Assembly (NCBI GenBank): GCA_016928305.1 | Contig: JAFGKY010000107.1 | Location: 1-64,000 of the forward strand | Direction: 5' to 3' | From: Bacteroidales bacterium | GTDB taxonomy: Bacteria; Bacteroidota; Bacteroidia; Bacteroidales; UBA10428 | Length of the DNA: 64,000 nucleotides | In this document: positions 1 to 10,574 of the stretch, one piece after another | Layout of the letters: every line of letters starts with the position of its first letter | How positions within the stretch are numbered: the first letter of the stretch is position 1 | Translations under genes and position numbers: made by a program | The notes under the pieces: generated by a model | The model's input: the letters and a program-made list of their open reading frames with translations, nothing else | Database searches by the model: none | Told to the model about the DNA's origin: nothing

Positions 1-138
1 CTCCGAAAAGTATCATGGTAGATTTTCAGCAACTTTCTACCCCAACCCTAAAGGGTGAAGTTGCTGAAAATCAGGCTCCCTTTAGGGCCAGGGGTAAACC
101 TGATTTTCAGCTATTCGTGAATCTTTGACTTTTCGGAG
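1..138. repeat. Palindromic intergenic element built from alternately inverted units
   Basis: Perfect 10-bp outer arms CTCCGAAAAG (1-10) and CTTTTCGGAG (129-138) enclose a nest of further inverted repeats: 21-35 with 58-72 (15 bp), 46-55 with 78-87 (10 bp), and 63-75 with 99-111 (13 bp). Positions 63-72 can pair with either 21-30 or 99-111, so the stems are mutually exclusive. The arrangement looks like two head-to-head copies of a roughly 45-bp unit, as in REP/BIME-type dispersed elements. It lies on the 3' side of the minus-strand histidine kinase and may continue left of the window. Confidence 0.6.
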
Positions 139-139
139 C

Positions 140-195
140 AGATTCATTCTTTGTTCTATTATCTTATGTCTTGGTTCTTGACTCTTGGTTCTAAT
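140..195. repeat. Degenerate heptamer array at the 3' end of the histidine kinase
   Basis: Eight 7-bp words in constant phase (agattca, ttctttg, ttctatt, atcttat, gtcttgg, ttcttga, ctcttgg, ttctaat). The array runs directly into the kinase stop codon at 191-193. Fourteen bases (168-181) are identical in reverse complement to 13564-13577, inside another array of the same type. Confidence 0.6.
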
Positions 196-1369
196 TCATT
201 GCCCTTATCCGTAAATAAAAAGTATTACCGGTGGGGTGGTTTGGTTCCACCCAGGCTTCAGCATTATGAATATCGGCAATCTTTTTCACGATCGCAAGTC
301 CTAGTCCGCTTGTTAATTTTCGGGATTTGTCCAGTGTAATCCTGCGTTCGAAGATTATCTTTCTGTACTCCTCGGGTATGGTATTTCCAAAATCTTTCAC
401 CATCACAATTATATTTTCCCCTTCTTTTTTAGCTTCGATAATGACAATGAGGCCTTCACTGGCATATTTAATGGCATTGCTGATATAATTTGTGAATACC
501 TGTGAGATGATAGGATTAGCTTTAACCATAAGCTTATCCTGAAGTTTGGCTTTTATTTCCACCAGAGGCTTACCGTTCATCGGCATGAATTCTTCAAGGG
601 CTTCCTTTATTGTCTCGGTAAGGTTCATGGTGATCGTATCGATTTTTTCTCCTGCACTTATTTTAGCCAATGTTGAAGCATTATCGATAACATTAAGCAA
701 AGCATGACCGGCAGACTCAATATTGTTTACAAATTCAAGTTCCGGATTCATTTCCTTCAGCAGGCTGGTAAATCCAATAATATTGCCTGCAGCATTGCGC
801 AGATCATGCGTTATAACATCAAGCAACAGGTCTTTCATATCGTTGGTATCCGAAAGCTGTTCAGAAAGCTCACGGTATTTTGCCTCTGATTTTCGGATAT
901 GTTCTTCAGCCAGTTTTATTTCTGTAATATCAAAAACAGATCCCTGAATATAAATAGGGACACCGGAATCATCGCTGATGCTTTGAATGGAGTCATGAAT
1001 CCAGCGCACTTCGCCGGTTTTCGTGTGTATGCGGTACTCCCGTTGTGCTTTGAATCCGGGTTTTTGAAACTTACGAACATCGTATTTTTGTTTCAACCGG
1101 GGCAGGTCTTCGGGATGAACAATATCGAACCAGTCGGGACGCAGGTTCAAAAAGTCGGTTTCACTGTAACCGGTTATTTCTTTCACAGCACCATGAAAGA
1201 ATATGGGTTTCCAACGCATGTCAAGCCGGTACGCAATGCCCTGAAAGTCCTGCAGAAAACTCCTGTATTGATCTTCAATATGTTGTTCCACCTTCAGGGA
1301 TATGATCTCTTTTGCAAGCTGGGCATTGGCAGCCATCAGCTGTGCTTTTGTTTTTGCCTTGTCCGTCAT
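191..1369 (-). CDS. PAS-domain sensor histidine kinase, cytoplasmic
   Basis: This is a 392-residue kinase with no signal peptide or membrane segment, so a soluble sensor is expected. A PAS/PAC region spans about residues 35-155. A short linker leads to the HisKA helix, with the phospho-acceptor His188 in the ITHDLRN motif. The ATPase domain follows with N-box Asn298 (NYISNAIKYA) and G2 motif GLGLAI at 355-360. The G1 box reads DFGNT (326-330) rather than the usual DxGxG, a mild departure that could weaken nucleotide binding. No response regulator is adjacent, so the partner is unknown. Its 3' end carries a heptamer array that includes the stop codon. The kinase class is clear; the ligand is not. 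Confidence 0.9.
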   Translation of the reverse strand: MTDKAKTKAQLMAANAQLAKEIISLKVEQHIEDQYRSFLQDFQGIAYRLDMRWKPIFFHGAVKEITGYSETDFLNLRPDWFDIVHPEDLPRLKQKYDVRKFQKPGFKAQREYRIHTKTGEVRWIHDSIQSISDDSGVPIYIQGSVFDITEIKLAEEHIRKSEAKYRELSEQLSDTNDMKDLLLDVITHDLRNAAGNIIGFTSLLKEMNPELEFVNNIESAGHALLNVIDNASTLAKISAGEKIDTITMNLTETIKEALEEFMPMNGKPLVEIKAKLQDKLMVKANPIISQVFTNYISNAIKYASEGLIVIIEAKKEGENIIVMVKDFGNTIPEEYRKIIFERRITLDKSRKLTSGLGLAIVKKIADIHNAEAWVEPNHPTGNTFYLRIRAMN

Positions 1370-1468
1370 GCTGTTGAATACTTTTTTGAAATATAGTAAA
1401 AATCTTCGTTCAAATGGTTTAAGCCTGCATAATTCATGAATTTCTTTTAATGAACAGATTACGATTAA

Positions 1469-1565
1469 GTTACACTTACTATTCTTCGAAAACTAAGTGT
1501 TACCAAATCGGGCTAACCTGCTTTAACACAGAATAATCTGTGTTTTTATGAATAGGGCAGGTTAG
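1469..1565. repeat. Two adjacent inverted repeats between the histidine kinase and rlmI
   Basis: The first repeat pairs GTTACACTTA (1469-1478) with TAAGTGTTAC (1494-1503), 9 of 10 bases. The second is nested: outer arms CTAACCTGC (1513-1521) and GCAGGTTAG (1557-1565) pair perfectly and enclose an 8-bp hairpin AACACAGA/TCTGTGTT (1525-1532, 1537-1544) with an ATAA loop. A T-run follows the inner hairpin on the plus strand only, although both flanking genes are on the minus strand. The region lies just 3' of rlmI and 5' of the kinase, so it could be a terminator/leader structure or a small structured RNA. Confidence 0.5.
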
Positions 1566-1574
1566 ACTTCACCA

Positions 1575-2801
1575 TCATTCCACAAACAATACCAGACCTT
1601 TCAGGTATTCTCCTTCGGGATGATAAATACTCACCGGGTGATCGGGCGGTTGCGTAAGCTGATGGAGGATCTCTACGTTTCTTTGGGCATTAGCCGCTGC
1701 CGCAAAAACGGATTTCCTGAAATTTTCCCTCGATACTACCTGCGAGCATGAAAATGTGAACAGGATTCCTCCGGGACGGAGTTGTTCCAGGGCCAGCTGA
1801 TTAATCCGTTTATAAGCCTGAAGGGCATTTGACAGAGCGCGCTGATGTTTGGCAAAGGCAGGAGGATCAAGAACTATAACATCGTATTTATTTTTTATAT
1901 CCCTGAGAAATGCAAACGCATCCATACAGAATGAACGGTGAATTCCGGCAGAAAGTTCATTAAGCCGTATATTTTCATTGGTCATCTCGATGGCCGTAAC
2001 GGAACTATCAACTGAATCCACGAGGTTGGCATGATTCAGTGCGGCATAAACAGAAAAGCCCCCGGTGTAACAAAAAACATTCAGCACATTTTTGCCGTTG
2101 CAATAGTTCGACAGTAACTTCCGGTTATCGCGCTGATCAATGAAGAAACCGGTTTTTTGTCCCTCAGCTACATCCACAAAAAAATTGAAGTTATTTTCTG
2201 TAACGGTCACCCTGCTGAGGTTACCCCATAGGAATTCATTCTTCACCTCCAGACCAGCCTTAACAGGAATAGTAGCTTCACTTTTATCATATACAGCTGT
2301 CAGTTTATTACCATACAGTTTTTTAAGAATATGCCCCAGCTGATGGCGCATTCTGTACATTCCAACAGAATGCGTCTGCATAACGGCGATACCGTTATAA
2401 TAATCAATAACCAATCCCGGCATATTATCACCTTCACCATTGACCAGGCGGTAGACTGTGGTCTGTGAATTATCGGCCAGGCCAATAAGCAGACGTAACC
2501 GGAATGCAGTTTCAATTTTTTTATGCCAAAAGTCCAGATCAGGCTTCACCTGATGAAAAGAAAAAATCCGTACCGCTATCGATCCGATCTGGAAATGTCC
2601 CAGTGCCAGGAATTCTTCCTGAGCGGAAAATACTTCAACAATATCACCTTCGACCGGATTTCCTGTTATCTTCCTTATGGCGCCGGAAAATATCCATGGA
2701 TGATATCTTTTGACGGATTGTTCCTTATCCTTTTTCAGGATAACTTTTTTATTGTGTTCCTCGTAGACTGATGACGCAGCCGAAAAATGATCTTTTTCCA
2801 T
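1575..2801 (-). CDS. rlmI: RlmI-type 23S rRNA cytosine-C5 methyltransferase
   Basis: This 408-residue class I SAM-dependent RNA methyltransferase belongs to the RlmI/RlmK family. In E. coli, RlmI makes m5C1962 in 23S rRNA. An N-terminal PUA-like domain (about residues 18-90, HPWIFSGAI) precedes the Rossmann domain. SAM motif I is at about 239-250 (NVFCYTGG), the DPPAF motif at 312-316, and a candidate catalytic Cys352 lies in SCS at 351-353. The gene starts 4 nt after the stop of the exonuclease-like gene, so it is the last gene of a three-gene minus-strand operon with DUF5063. Exact site specificity is inferred from the family only. Confidence 0.88.
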   Translation of the reverse strand: MEKDHFSAASSVYEEHNKKVILKKDKEQSVKRYHPWIFSGAIRKITGNPVEGDIVEVFSAQEEFLALGHFQIGSIAVRIFSFHQVKPDLDFWHKKIETAFRLRLLIGLADNSQTTVYRLVNGEGDNMPGLVIDYYNGIAVMQTHSVGMYRMRHQLGHILKKLYGNKLTAVYDKSEATIPVKAGLEVKNEFLWGNLSRVTVTENNFNFFVDVAEGQKTGFFIDQRDNRKLLSNYCNGKNVLNVFCYTGGFSVYAALNHANLVDSVDSSVTAIEMTNENIRLNELSAGIHRSFCMDAFAFLRDIKNKYDVIVLDPPAFAKHQRALSNALQAYKRINQLALEQLRPGGILFTFSCSQVVSRENFRKSVFAAAANAQRNVEILHQLTQPPDHPVSIYHPEGEYLKGLVLFVE

Positions 2802-2805
2802 TGAA

Positions 2806-3405
2806 TCATTGTCTTTTCATATCGTTCAGCTTGCGGTATATTTCGTAACAAACCCATGCGTCGGTAGCCGCGTATTCAAGCTGTGGCTCAGATAGTACAT
2901 CCTCCTCCCAGTTAGATGTCTGGTAACGTTTGGATATTCTGAAGCCAAGGATATTGGCTGTGAGTTTTTTGAGACCCTTATCCTCAATGTTGAACTGCGT
3001 GACAAACTGCTGAAGGTCGATAAAACCTTGTGTCTGCATCGACCGGATATGATTAAGTGCTTTCAAATCGTCCCTGATGGCTACTCCGGCCTTAATTATC
3101 CGTGAGTTCTCAAGAATTGCTTTAACAAAATCGGGGATTCCCGTCAGGTTAATACGGAAAATAAAAGCATCTTCGCGGGTAGCCAATTGAAGCATGGCAA
3201 CCTTGTTCGTCTTTCCTTTCCGGAAGGATGGACGGGTCTCTGTGTCAAATCCGAATTCAGTAAATTCTTTCAATAACCTCTTAACCGAATGGAATTGTCG
3301 TGGATGATCAATCAGGTGTATCCGGCCTTCAAAACTTTTTAAGGGAAGTCCCTGGATGTGCTCTTTCTCAACGGTTCGTTGGAATCCTTTGCTATTCTTC
3401 ATCAT
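2806..3405 (-). CDS. 3'-5' exonuclease domain protein (RNase D / DnaQ-like)
   Basis: A DEDDy-type exonuclease is visible: Exo I FDTE with Asp54 and Glu56, Exo II VAIRDDL with Asp112/113, and Exo III with Tyr178 and Asp182 (YAATDAW), numbered from the Met codon ending at 3405. An upstream Met at 3540 is possible but would put about 45 low-quality residues inside the DUF5063 gene. I prefer the paired Met codons at 3405/3402, which overlap that gene's end by about 14 nt, with AGAAGAAG a little upstream as a weak ribosome site. The enzyme probably degrades single-stranded RNA or DNA; the substrate is not evident. There is no HRDC domain, unlike RNase D proper. Confidence 0.85.
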   Translation of the reverse strand: MMKNSKGFQRTVEKEHIQGLPLKSFEGRIHLIDHPRQFHSVKRLLKEFTEFGFDTETRPSFRKGKTNKVAMLQLATREDAFIFRINLTGIPDFVKAILENSRIIKAGVAIRDDLKALNHIRSMQTQGFIDLQQFVTQFNIEDKGLKKLTANILGFRISKRYQTSNWEEDVLSEPQLEYAATDAWVCYEIYRKLNDMKRQ

Positions 3406-4000
3406 ACGGAACATCATCTTCTTCTGAAAACCAGCTTTCATCGGTTTCTTCAGCGCCTTCAAAATCATCATTAAACTGAAGCTGACTGGTGGTAAGCTGA
3501 TGCCCGTAAAGCAACTGATGTATTGATTGAAGGGTCTCAATCAGCTGTAATCCCCATTGTTTCTCAAAACTGTCACGGCTGCTCCAGATTGCATCATTCA
3601 TTGCCTGTGAAAGCCCCACTTCATATAGTTTATAGGAATCTTTCAATTCCTGGTAGATGTCGGCAAGTGACTCTGCGAGGCTGAAACTTACTATGTCCAT
3701 ACCGTTCCCTTTATCGTTTCGTTTCATGGAACCTATGCCATTGAATTTTTCAATTATTCTCTGCAATCGGTCATGAATAAGGGCGTATTCATTTTCCTGG
3801 ACAAATTTCTGCGGCTCATCCTCATAGCAGTACTTGGGTTTTCTGATCTGCGAAGTTTTTGAATATACCCTGGCCAGGAGATTTTGCAGGGATTCAAATA
3901 ATTCAGCAGGTTTAATGGCACCGGCTTCATCAATAAACATACAATAATCCTTGGCGGCAGTGATGTATTCTTTTACCTGTGCACTTTTCAGATCTTCCAT
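3392..4000 (-). CDS. DUF5063 domain-containing protein
   Basis: This 202-residue, probably all-helical acidic protein resembles the DUF5063 family that is common in Bacteroidota. It has no signal peptide, membrane segment or recognisable catalytic motif. The last 25 residues are strongly acidic (EEDDVPYDEE). It is the first gene of an operon with a 3'-5' exonuclease and RlmI, each overlapping or nearly touching the next. This suggests a job in RNA or nucleic-acid metabolism, but that is inference from context. A TATCTTTG -7-type element lies about 75 nt upstream. Confidence 0.75.
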   Translation of the reverse strand: MEDLKSAQVKEYITAAKDYCMFIDEAGAIKPAELFESLQNLLARVYSKTSQIRKPKYCYEDEPQKFVQENEYALIHDRLQRIIEKFNGIGSMKRNDKGNGMDIVSFSLAESLADIYQELKDSYKLYEVGLSQAMNDAIWSSRDSFEKQWGLQLIETLQSIHQLLYGHQLTTSQLQFNDDFEGAEETDESWFSEEDDVPYDEE

Positions 4001-4074
4001 GTTGTATCGTATTGTGAAAACATATGTCAGGTATATTTCATCAGCTAAGCATGGTAAAATTATAATAAAAGATG

Positions 4075-4082
4075 CAAAGATA
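4075..4082 (-). promoter_or_regulatory. Candidate -7 element for the DUF5063 operon
   Basis: On the minus strand the sequence reads TATCTTTG, an exact match to the Bacteroidota TAnnTTTG -7 consensus, about 75 nt before the start codon. No good TTTG is found at the -33 spacing. Confidence 0.4.
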
Positions 4083-4099
4083 GCATAGGAGGGAGTTAT

Positions 4100-4162
4100 G
4101 AATTAGTAATTATGAATTATTAATTATTAATTATTAATTATGAGTTAAGAGTTAAGAAATAA
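4100..4162. repeat. Heptamer array downstream of recQ
   Basis: Nine 7-bp words in phase: gaattag, taattat, gaattat, three taattat, two gagttaa, gaaataa. The array starts 23 nt beyond the recQ stop on the minus strand. It is very AT-rich and of the same 7-bp period as arrays elsewhere in the window. Confidence 0.6.
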
Positions 4163-4185
4163 AGTCCGAACCTCTTCCTCCTTCC

Positions 4186-6096
4186 CTACCCCTTCTTCAC
4201 CAGTATTAACCGTTGATCTTCGGTATATGCAACCATATTATTATCCAGCAACCACCGGATAACTTCTATTACCTTATCGCGGTTAAAGGCAATCCGTTTA
4301 AAGATATCATCAGGCTTAACCGGTTCCATGGCCAGTATTCCCTTTACCTCATCCATGATCATGTTGAACTCCTCCTGCAGCAATTCCTTCTCTTTCCGGT
4401 TTCTGCATACATCGCAATAGCCGCATGGTTTGACCAGGAATTCTCCGAAGTATTTCAGCAGCAGCTGACTTCTGCAAGCATCAATCGATGAAGCATAATG
4501 CAACATTGCCTCAGCCCTCTCCCAGTATTTTTCTTTTCTGAGCCTGTAATTCTCCCTGGAAATATACAGCGATTTTTCATCGAGTCTTTCCTCAAGGAAG
4601 ATTACCATAGGTGTACGTTTTTGTTTGACATATTTGATGATTCCAAGCGCATTGAGTTTGGTAAGGTATTGCATGACGATATCGATATCTACTGAGGCTT
4701 TTCGGGCCAGTGATGTTTCGTCAATGGCCGTATATTCATTGAATACGCCGGTATAAGAACGCAATATCAGTTTAATAAAAGCATCAAAGGAGGCATTGGC
4801 AATCTGAAATTTATACAAATCATCGCGACTAAGAATAAACTTAAGGCGTGACGGGCTGTTTATCTCTTCGGTGACTTCAATATATCCTTCTCTTTCAAGT
4901 ATTTTAAGGCTGCTGAATGCAATGTGCAGATCCAATTTAAAAGCCGTGATAAAATCAGAAATGGAAAAATCGTATACAACTCCTTTACCGCTTCCAACAG
5001 GAACACGTAAAAAGTTGCCCAGTGCAGAATAAACGTTCTTGATGGTTTCGAGGTCAGGAAAATTGGCCCGGTATCGTTGCTCGGCCGTAATGGGATCATC
5101 GGGAGAGAATAACAGAATGGCGAAGGCGCGTTTACTATCCCTGCCCGCCCTGCCTGCTTCCTGAAAATAAGATTCGGGGGAATCCGGAAGGTCGGCATGG
5201 ATAACAAACCGTACATCGGGTTTATCAATTCCCATACCGAAAGCATTGGTAGCGACCATGATCCTTATTTTACCAATTGTCCAGCCCATCTGCCGGTCTG
5301 ATCGCTGTTCATACGGCATACCGGCATGATAGAAACTAACGGAAAGACCTTGTTTTGCGAGTAATGCAGAAAGATCGGCACATTTTTTTCGGCTCCGGAC
5401 ATAGATGATGCCGCTTCCATTCATTTTTTTTGCGAGTTCGATTACATCCGCATCTTTGTTCTCGGATGTCTTCACGGCATAAATAAGGTTTTCACGGACA
5501 AAGCTGCTTTTATAAACGTTTTTTTTCTTAAAAAGAAGTTTATCCTGAATGTCATCCACTACCACAGGTGTAGCAGTTGCCGTCAGGGCCAACACAGGTA
5601 CATCCGGCAACAATGTCCTGAGTTCGGCGATTTTCAGATAGGAAGGCCGGAAATCGTATCCCCAGTGTGAAATACAGTGTGCTTCATCAACCGTAATGAA
5701 GTTAACTTTCATCTCCTGCACACGTGTCCTGAAAATTTCCGTAGCCAGCCGTTCCGGGGACAGGTAAAGAAACTTGTAATCACCATAAATGCAATTGTTC
5801 AGGGCAATGTCAATTTCTTCACGTGTTAAACCCGAATGAACTGCAAGGGCTTTGATTTGTTTCTTTTTTAAGTTTTCAACCTGATCGCGCATCAGGGCAA
5901 TCAGGGGTGTTATTACCAGGCAGATTCCGCCCATGGCAAGCGATGGAACCTGGAAGGTAAGCGATTTGCCCCCTCCTGTAGGCATAAGTCCCAAGGTGTC
6001 TTTTCCTTCCAATATCGATTTGATGATCTCCTCCTGCATGGGTCGAAAAGCGACATAGCCCCAGTGGTCCTTTACTATCTGCCTGTAATTTTTCAT
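4186..6096 (-). CDS. recQ: ATP-dependent DNA helicase RecQ
   Basis: This 636-residue superfamily 2 3'-5' DNA helicase acts in recombination and repair. Motif I is GGGKS with Lys44, motif II is DEAH at 137-140, motif III is LTATATP, and motif VI is QEAGRAGRD. The RecQ-Ct zinc site is present (CGYCDVC). A winged-helix region follows, but the protein ends without the HRDC domain found in E. coli RecQ, as in many short RecQ paralogs of this phylum. It is transcribed away from guaB across a 167-nt divergent region. Its 3' side carries a heptamer array. Confidence 0.95.
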   Translation of the reverse strand: MKNYRQIVKDHWGYVAFRPMQEEIIKSILEGKDTLGLMPTGGGKSLTFQVPSLAMGGICLVITPLIALMRDQVENLKKKQIKALAVHSGLTREEIDIALNNCIYGDYKFLYLSPERLATEIFRTRVQEMKVNFITVDEAHCISHWGYDFRPSYLKIAELRTLLPDVPVLALTATATPVVVDDIQDKLLFKKKNVYKSSFVRENLIYAVKTSENKDADVIELAKKMNGSGIIYVRSRKKCADLSALLAKQGLSVSFYHAGMPYEQRSDRQMGWTIGKIRIMVATNAFGMGIDKPDVRFVIHADLPDSPESYFQEAGRAGRDSKRAFAILLFSPDDPITAEQRYRANFPDLETIKNVYSALGNFLRVPVGSGKGVVYDFSISDFITAFKLDLHIAFSSLKILEREGYIEVTEEINSPSRLKFILSRDDLYKFQIANASFDAFIKLILRSYTGVFNEYTAIDETSLARKASVDIDIVMQYLTKLNALGIIKYVKQKRTPMVIFLEERLDEKSLYISRENYRLRKEKYWERAEAMLHYASSIDACRSQLLLKYFGEFLVKPCGYCDVCRNRKEKELLQEEFNMIMDEVKGILAMEPVKPDDIFKRIAFNRDKVIEVIRWLLDNNMVAYTEDQRLILVKKG

Positions 6097-6203
6097 AACT
6101 CATTCCGTGTGCGACACAGAAATACCTATTAATTGTTGCATATAATAGCTGTCTCGCCGACCTTCCGGTGATCAGCCTTATTTATGGGATAATTTTTTTT
6201 TAA

Positions 6204-7733
<1,530 letters not shown>

Positions 7734-7756
7734 ATACAGTAAATAAAATCAACCTA

Positions 7757-9712
7757 TTGAACATGAGAAAACTTATTATTCTTATCACAGCCTTCAGTTG
7801 TGCATTAACAGTTACAAAAGGACAAGAAGAAATACTGATGACCATTGGTAACGAAAAAGTGACCCGGTCAGAATTCGAACGGATTTATCATAAGAATAAT
7901 TCTTCCGTTGTTTATGAAAATAAATCTCCACGCGAATACCTTGACCTGTTCATCAACTTCAAACTAAAGGTAATGGAAGCAAAAGCACTGGGTTATGATA
8001 CCATGAGCACTTTTGTAAAAGAATTGAACGGATACAGGGATCAACTGGCCAAGCCATACCTGCAGGATAAAGAACAAATCCAGCAGATGCTGGAAGAGAC
8101 CTACCGAAGGATCACAACGGAAGTGAATGCCAGTCACATTGCCATTAAGATTGCTGCAGGCGCTTTGCCGGCCGATACCCTTGAAACATACAATAAAATC
8201 ATGTCCATCCGCGACCGTCTGCTTGCAGGGGAATCGTTCGAAGATCTTGCCGTAACCTATTCCGACGATCCGTCCGTTAAAACGAATAAAGGCAACCTGG
8301 GTTGGTTTTCTGCGTTCAGGATGGTCTTTCCTTTTGAGGATGCTGCCTATAAGACACCGGTCGGACAACTGTCCATGCCCGTCAGAACCCGTTATGGATA
8401 CCATATCCTTCGTACCAATGCTTTCCGTCCTGCGATCGGTGAGATAATGCTGGCACATATCATGATACGCCTGCACCCCAATGCTGATTCTGCGTCTCAG
8501 CAGGCAGCCAAAGAAAAAATATTCAGTTGCTATGAACAGCTGAATAATGGAGAGCCTTTCGCCGAAGTAGCACAGCAACACTCCGAAGATCAGGCTTCTG
8601 CCCGGAACGGAGGAAAATTACGCTGGGTGCGTTCGGGAGAACTACCGCCTGAAATTGAAGAAAAAGTATTTGCCATCAAAGACAGCGGTCAATATATCGA
8701 ACCGTTAAAGTCAGAATACGGATACCATATTTTTCAGTGTCTTGGGAAACGGCCTATTAAAAGTTTCGAAGAACTAAAGCCTGAACTTGAAGACAGGATT
8801 GCCCGCGATGAAAGACAAAAAAATACCGATCTTCTTTTTGTTGAAAAAATCAAAAAAGAATACGGTTTCACAACATATCCTGAAAATGTTGCTGAACTGA
8901 TGGAAAAAGTTGACAGTTCAATCTATGAAAACAAATGGGATCCGGCACTGGAAGGTGAGCTGATCGATCCGGTATTCACCATAGGTGACCGCGATTATTC
9001 TCAGCTTGAACTTGGCAATTATATCAAAAAAGTAAGAAAACCCTCAAAGAAAGAATCCATTGAGTCGATTTGCAAACGACAATATGATGATTTTGTAAAA
9101 GAAATGATTATTCAATATGAGAAAGACAGGCTTGAAACAAAATATCCTGAATTCCGCCACCTGATGGAAGAGTATCACGACGGAATTTTGCTGTTCAACA
9201 TAACCGATGATAAGGTATGGAGCAAAGCAGTAAAAGACACTGCAGGACTGCAATCGTATTACAACCAGCATAAGAAAAACTATAAATGGCAAAAAAGGGC
9301 TGATGTGTCGCGTTATTCAACCCAGGATTCAAGCCTTGTTGAGAAAATTCTGCTGCATGCACCACAACGGAAAACCAAAAAGTGGACACCCAAGGAATTT
9401 AATGCCATCGTAAGCGGACAGGATTCAATACAGTACATTGAAGTGCTCGACCAGAAATATGAAAAAGGAGGGGATTCAATGGTAGACACAATGACATGGA
9501 AGAAAGGAACAACGAAAATATTTACCGACAAGAATAAAACCAATGTGGTGTACATTAACGGAATCCTCAAACCCCAGCTGAAACAGCTAAAAGAATCGCG
9601 TGGTCTGGTTACAGCAGACTATCAAAACGAACTTGAAAAACAATGGATTGAAGAGTTGAGGAAAAAATATCCGGTGACCATTCATGAAGAAGTATTGTCA
9701 GCTATTAAATAA
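7757..9712 (+). CDS. Periplasmic peptidyl-prolyl isomerase with two parvulin domains
   Basis: This 651-residue exported protein has a signal peptide ending near residue 22 (TKGQ). A SurA-like N-terminal helical segment leads to two PpiC/parvulin domains at about 124-222 and 226-335, each ending in the typical YGYHI strand-turn. The remaining 300 residues are a lower-complexity, charged extension of unknown fold. By family, such proteins chaperone outer-membrane proteins through the periplasm. It is the first of three consecutive SurA-related genes, with an OstA/LptA-like gene behind them, which supports a role in envelope assembly. Substrates are not known. Confidence 0.88.
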   Translation: MNMRKLIILITAFSCALTVTKGQEEILMTIGNEKVTRSEFERIYHKNNSSVVYENKSPREYLDLFINFKLKVMEAKALGYDTMSTFVKELNGYRDQLAKPYLQDKEQIQQMLEETYRRITTEVNASHIAIKIAAGALPADTLETYNKIMSIRDRLLAGESFEDLAVTYSDDPSVKTNKGNLGWFSAFRMVFPFEDAAYKTPVGQLSMPVRTRYGYHILRTNAFRPAIGEIMLAHIMIRLHPNADSASQQAAKEKIFSCYEQLNNGEPFAEVAQQHSEDQASARNGGKLRWVRSGELPPEIEEKVFAIKDSGQYIEPLKSEYGYHIFQCLGKRPIKSFEELKPELEDRIARDERQKNTDLLFVEKIKKEYGFTTYPENVAELMEKVDSSIYENKWDPALEGELIDPVFTIGDRDYSQLELGNYIKKVRKPSKKESIESICKRQYDDFVKEMIIQYEKDRLETKYPEFRHLMEEYHDGILLFNITDDKVWSKAVKDTAGLQSYYNQHKKNYKWQKRADVSRYSTQDSSLVEKILLHAPQRKTKKWTPKEFNAIVSGQDSIQYIEVLDQKYEKGGDSMVDTMTWKKGTTKIFTDKNKTNVVYINGILKPQLKQLKESRGLVTADYQNELEKQWIEELRKKYPVTIHEEVLSAIK

Positions 9713-9722
9713 TCCGGCATCC

Positions 9723-10568
9723 ATGCATAAGATTGCCTTTCTGGTTCTGATTTTTGTCATCCTGTCATGCGAAACGAAAATGCAGGATAGCAGAGAAAAG
9801 CCGGTTGCCCGTGTGCTTGATAAAACACTGACGGCAACAGATATGAAAGAAATTTTCCCGGAAGGCATTTCACCGGAAGACAGCGTTCAGATTGCTAAGA
9901 ACTTCATTGAGAAGTGGGTGCGAAAACAATTATTGCTGAATAAAGCGGAAATTAACCTGACCGAAGAGGAGAAAGATGTTAAAGAGCAGATCGAGAACTA
10001 CAGGAGTTCCCTTCTTATATATCGATATGAACAAAGCCTGTTGAAACAAAAACTCGATACTGCAATTGATTTCAGGGAAATTGAAGAGTATTACAACCAG
10101 AACCTCTCCAATTTTCTTCTGAACAAGAATATAGTAAAATCGCTTTACATTAAAGTTCCCCGTTCCGCTCCCGAAATCTATAAAGTAAGGCGTTGGTACA
10201 GGGCTGACGATGCGGAAAGCATTAAAAACCTTGAAGCCTATTGTTCTCAGCATGCCGAAACATATGATTTTTTTGATGAGAACTGGGTGGATTTCTCTGC
10301 GCTTCTGGATAGAATTCCGATTCAAATTGGAAATCCTCAGAATTATTTACGTTACCGACAGACCATTGAAGCTTCTGACTCAACTTACTTTTATTTCGTT
10401 CGTATCCATGATTATGCCTTTAATGGCGATCCTTTCCCTATCGAGCTGGTGAAAGGGGATATCGAAAAAATCATCCTTAATAAACGAAAGATTAAACTTT
10501 TAAATGAGTTGGAAACCAGTATATATAACGATGCTCAAAACCGGGGACAGTTCACTATCTATGAATAA
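9723..10568 (+). CDS. SurA-N-like lipoprotein, probable periplasmic chaperone
   Basis: I place the start at 9723, 10 nt after the previous stop. This gives a clean lipoprotein signal of Met-His-Lys plus a hydrophobic run and lipobox ILSC. The ATG at 9684 would instead put 13 polar residues in front and overlap the preceding gene. The mature part has SurA-like N-terminal helices (a RKQLLLNKAEI segment), but I see no convincing parvulin catalytic core, so it may be a chaperone without isomerase activity. It lies between two parvulin proteins, the next starting 6 nt downstream, and probably works with them in outer-membrane protein folding. Confidence 0.75.
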   Translation: MHKIAFLVLIFVILSCETKMQDSREKPVARVLDKTLTATDMKEIFPEGISPEDSVQIAKNFIEKWVRKQLLLNKAEINLTEEEKDVKEQIENYRSSLLIYRYEQSLLKQKLDTAIDFREIEEYYNQNLSNFLLNKNIVKSLYIKVPRSAPEIYKVRRWYRADDAESIKNLEAYCSQHAETYDFFDENWVDFSALLDRIPIQIGNPQNYLRYRQTIEASDSTYFYFVRIHDYAFNGDPFPIELVKGDIEKIILNKRKIKLLNELETSIYNDAQNRGQFTIYE

Positions 10569-10574
10569 CATTAT

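Noticed and set aside
899-1396. 165-codon plus-strand frame
   Set aside because: It is antisense to the histidine kinase, whose domains are clear.
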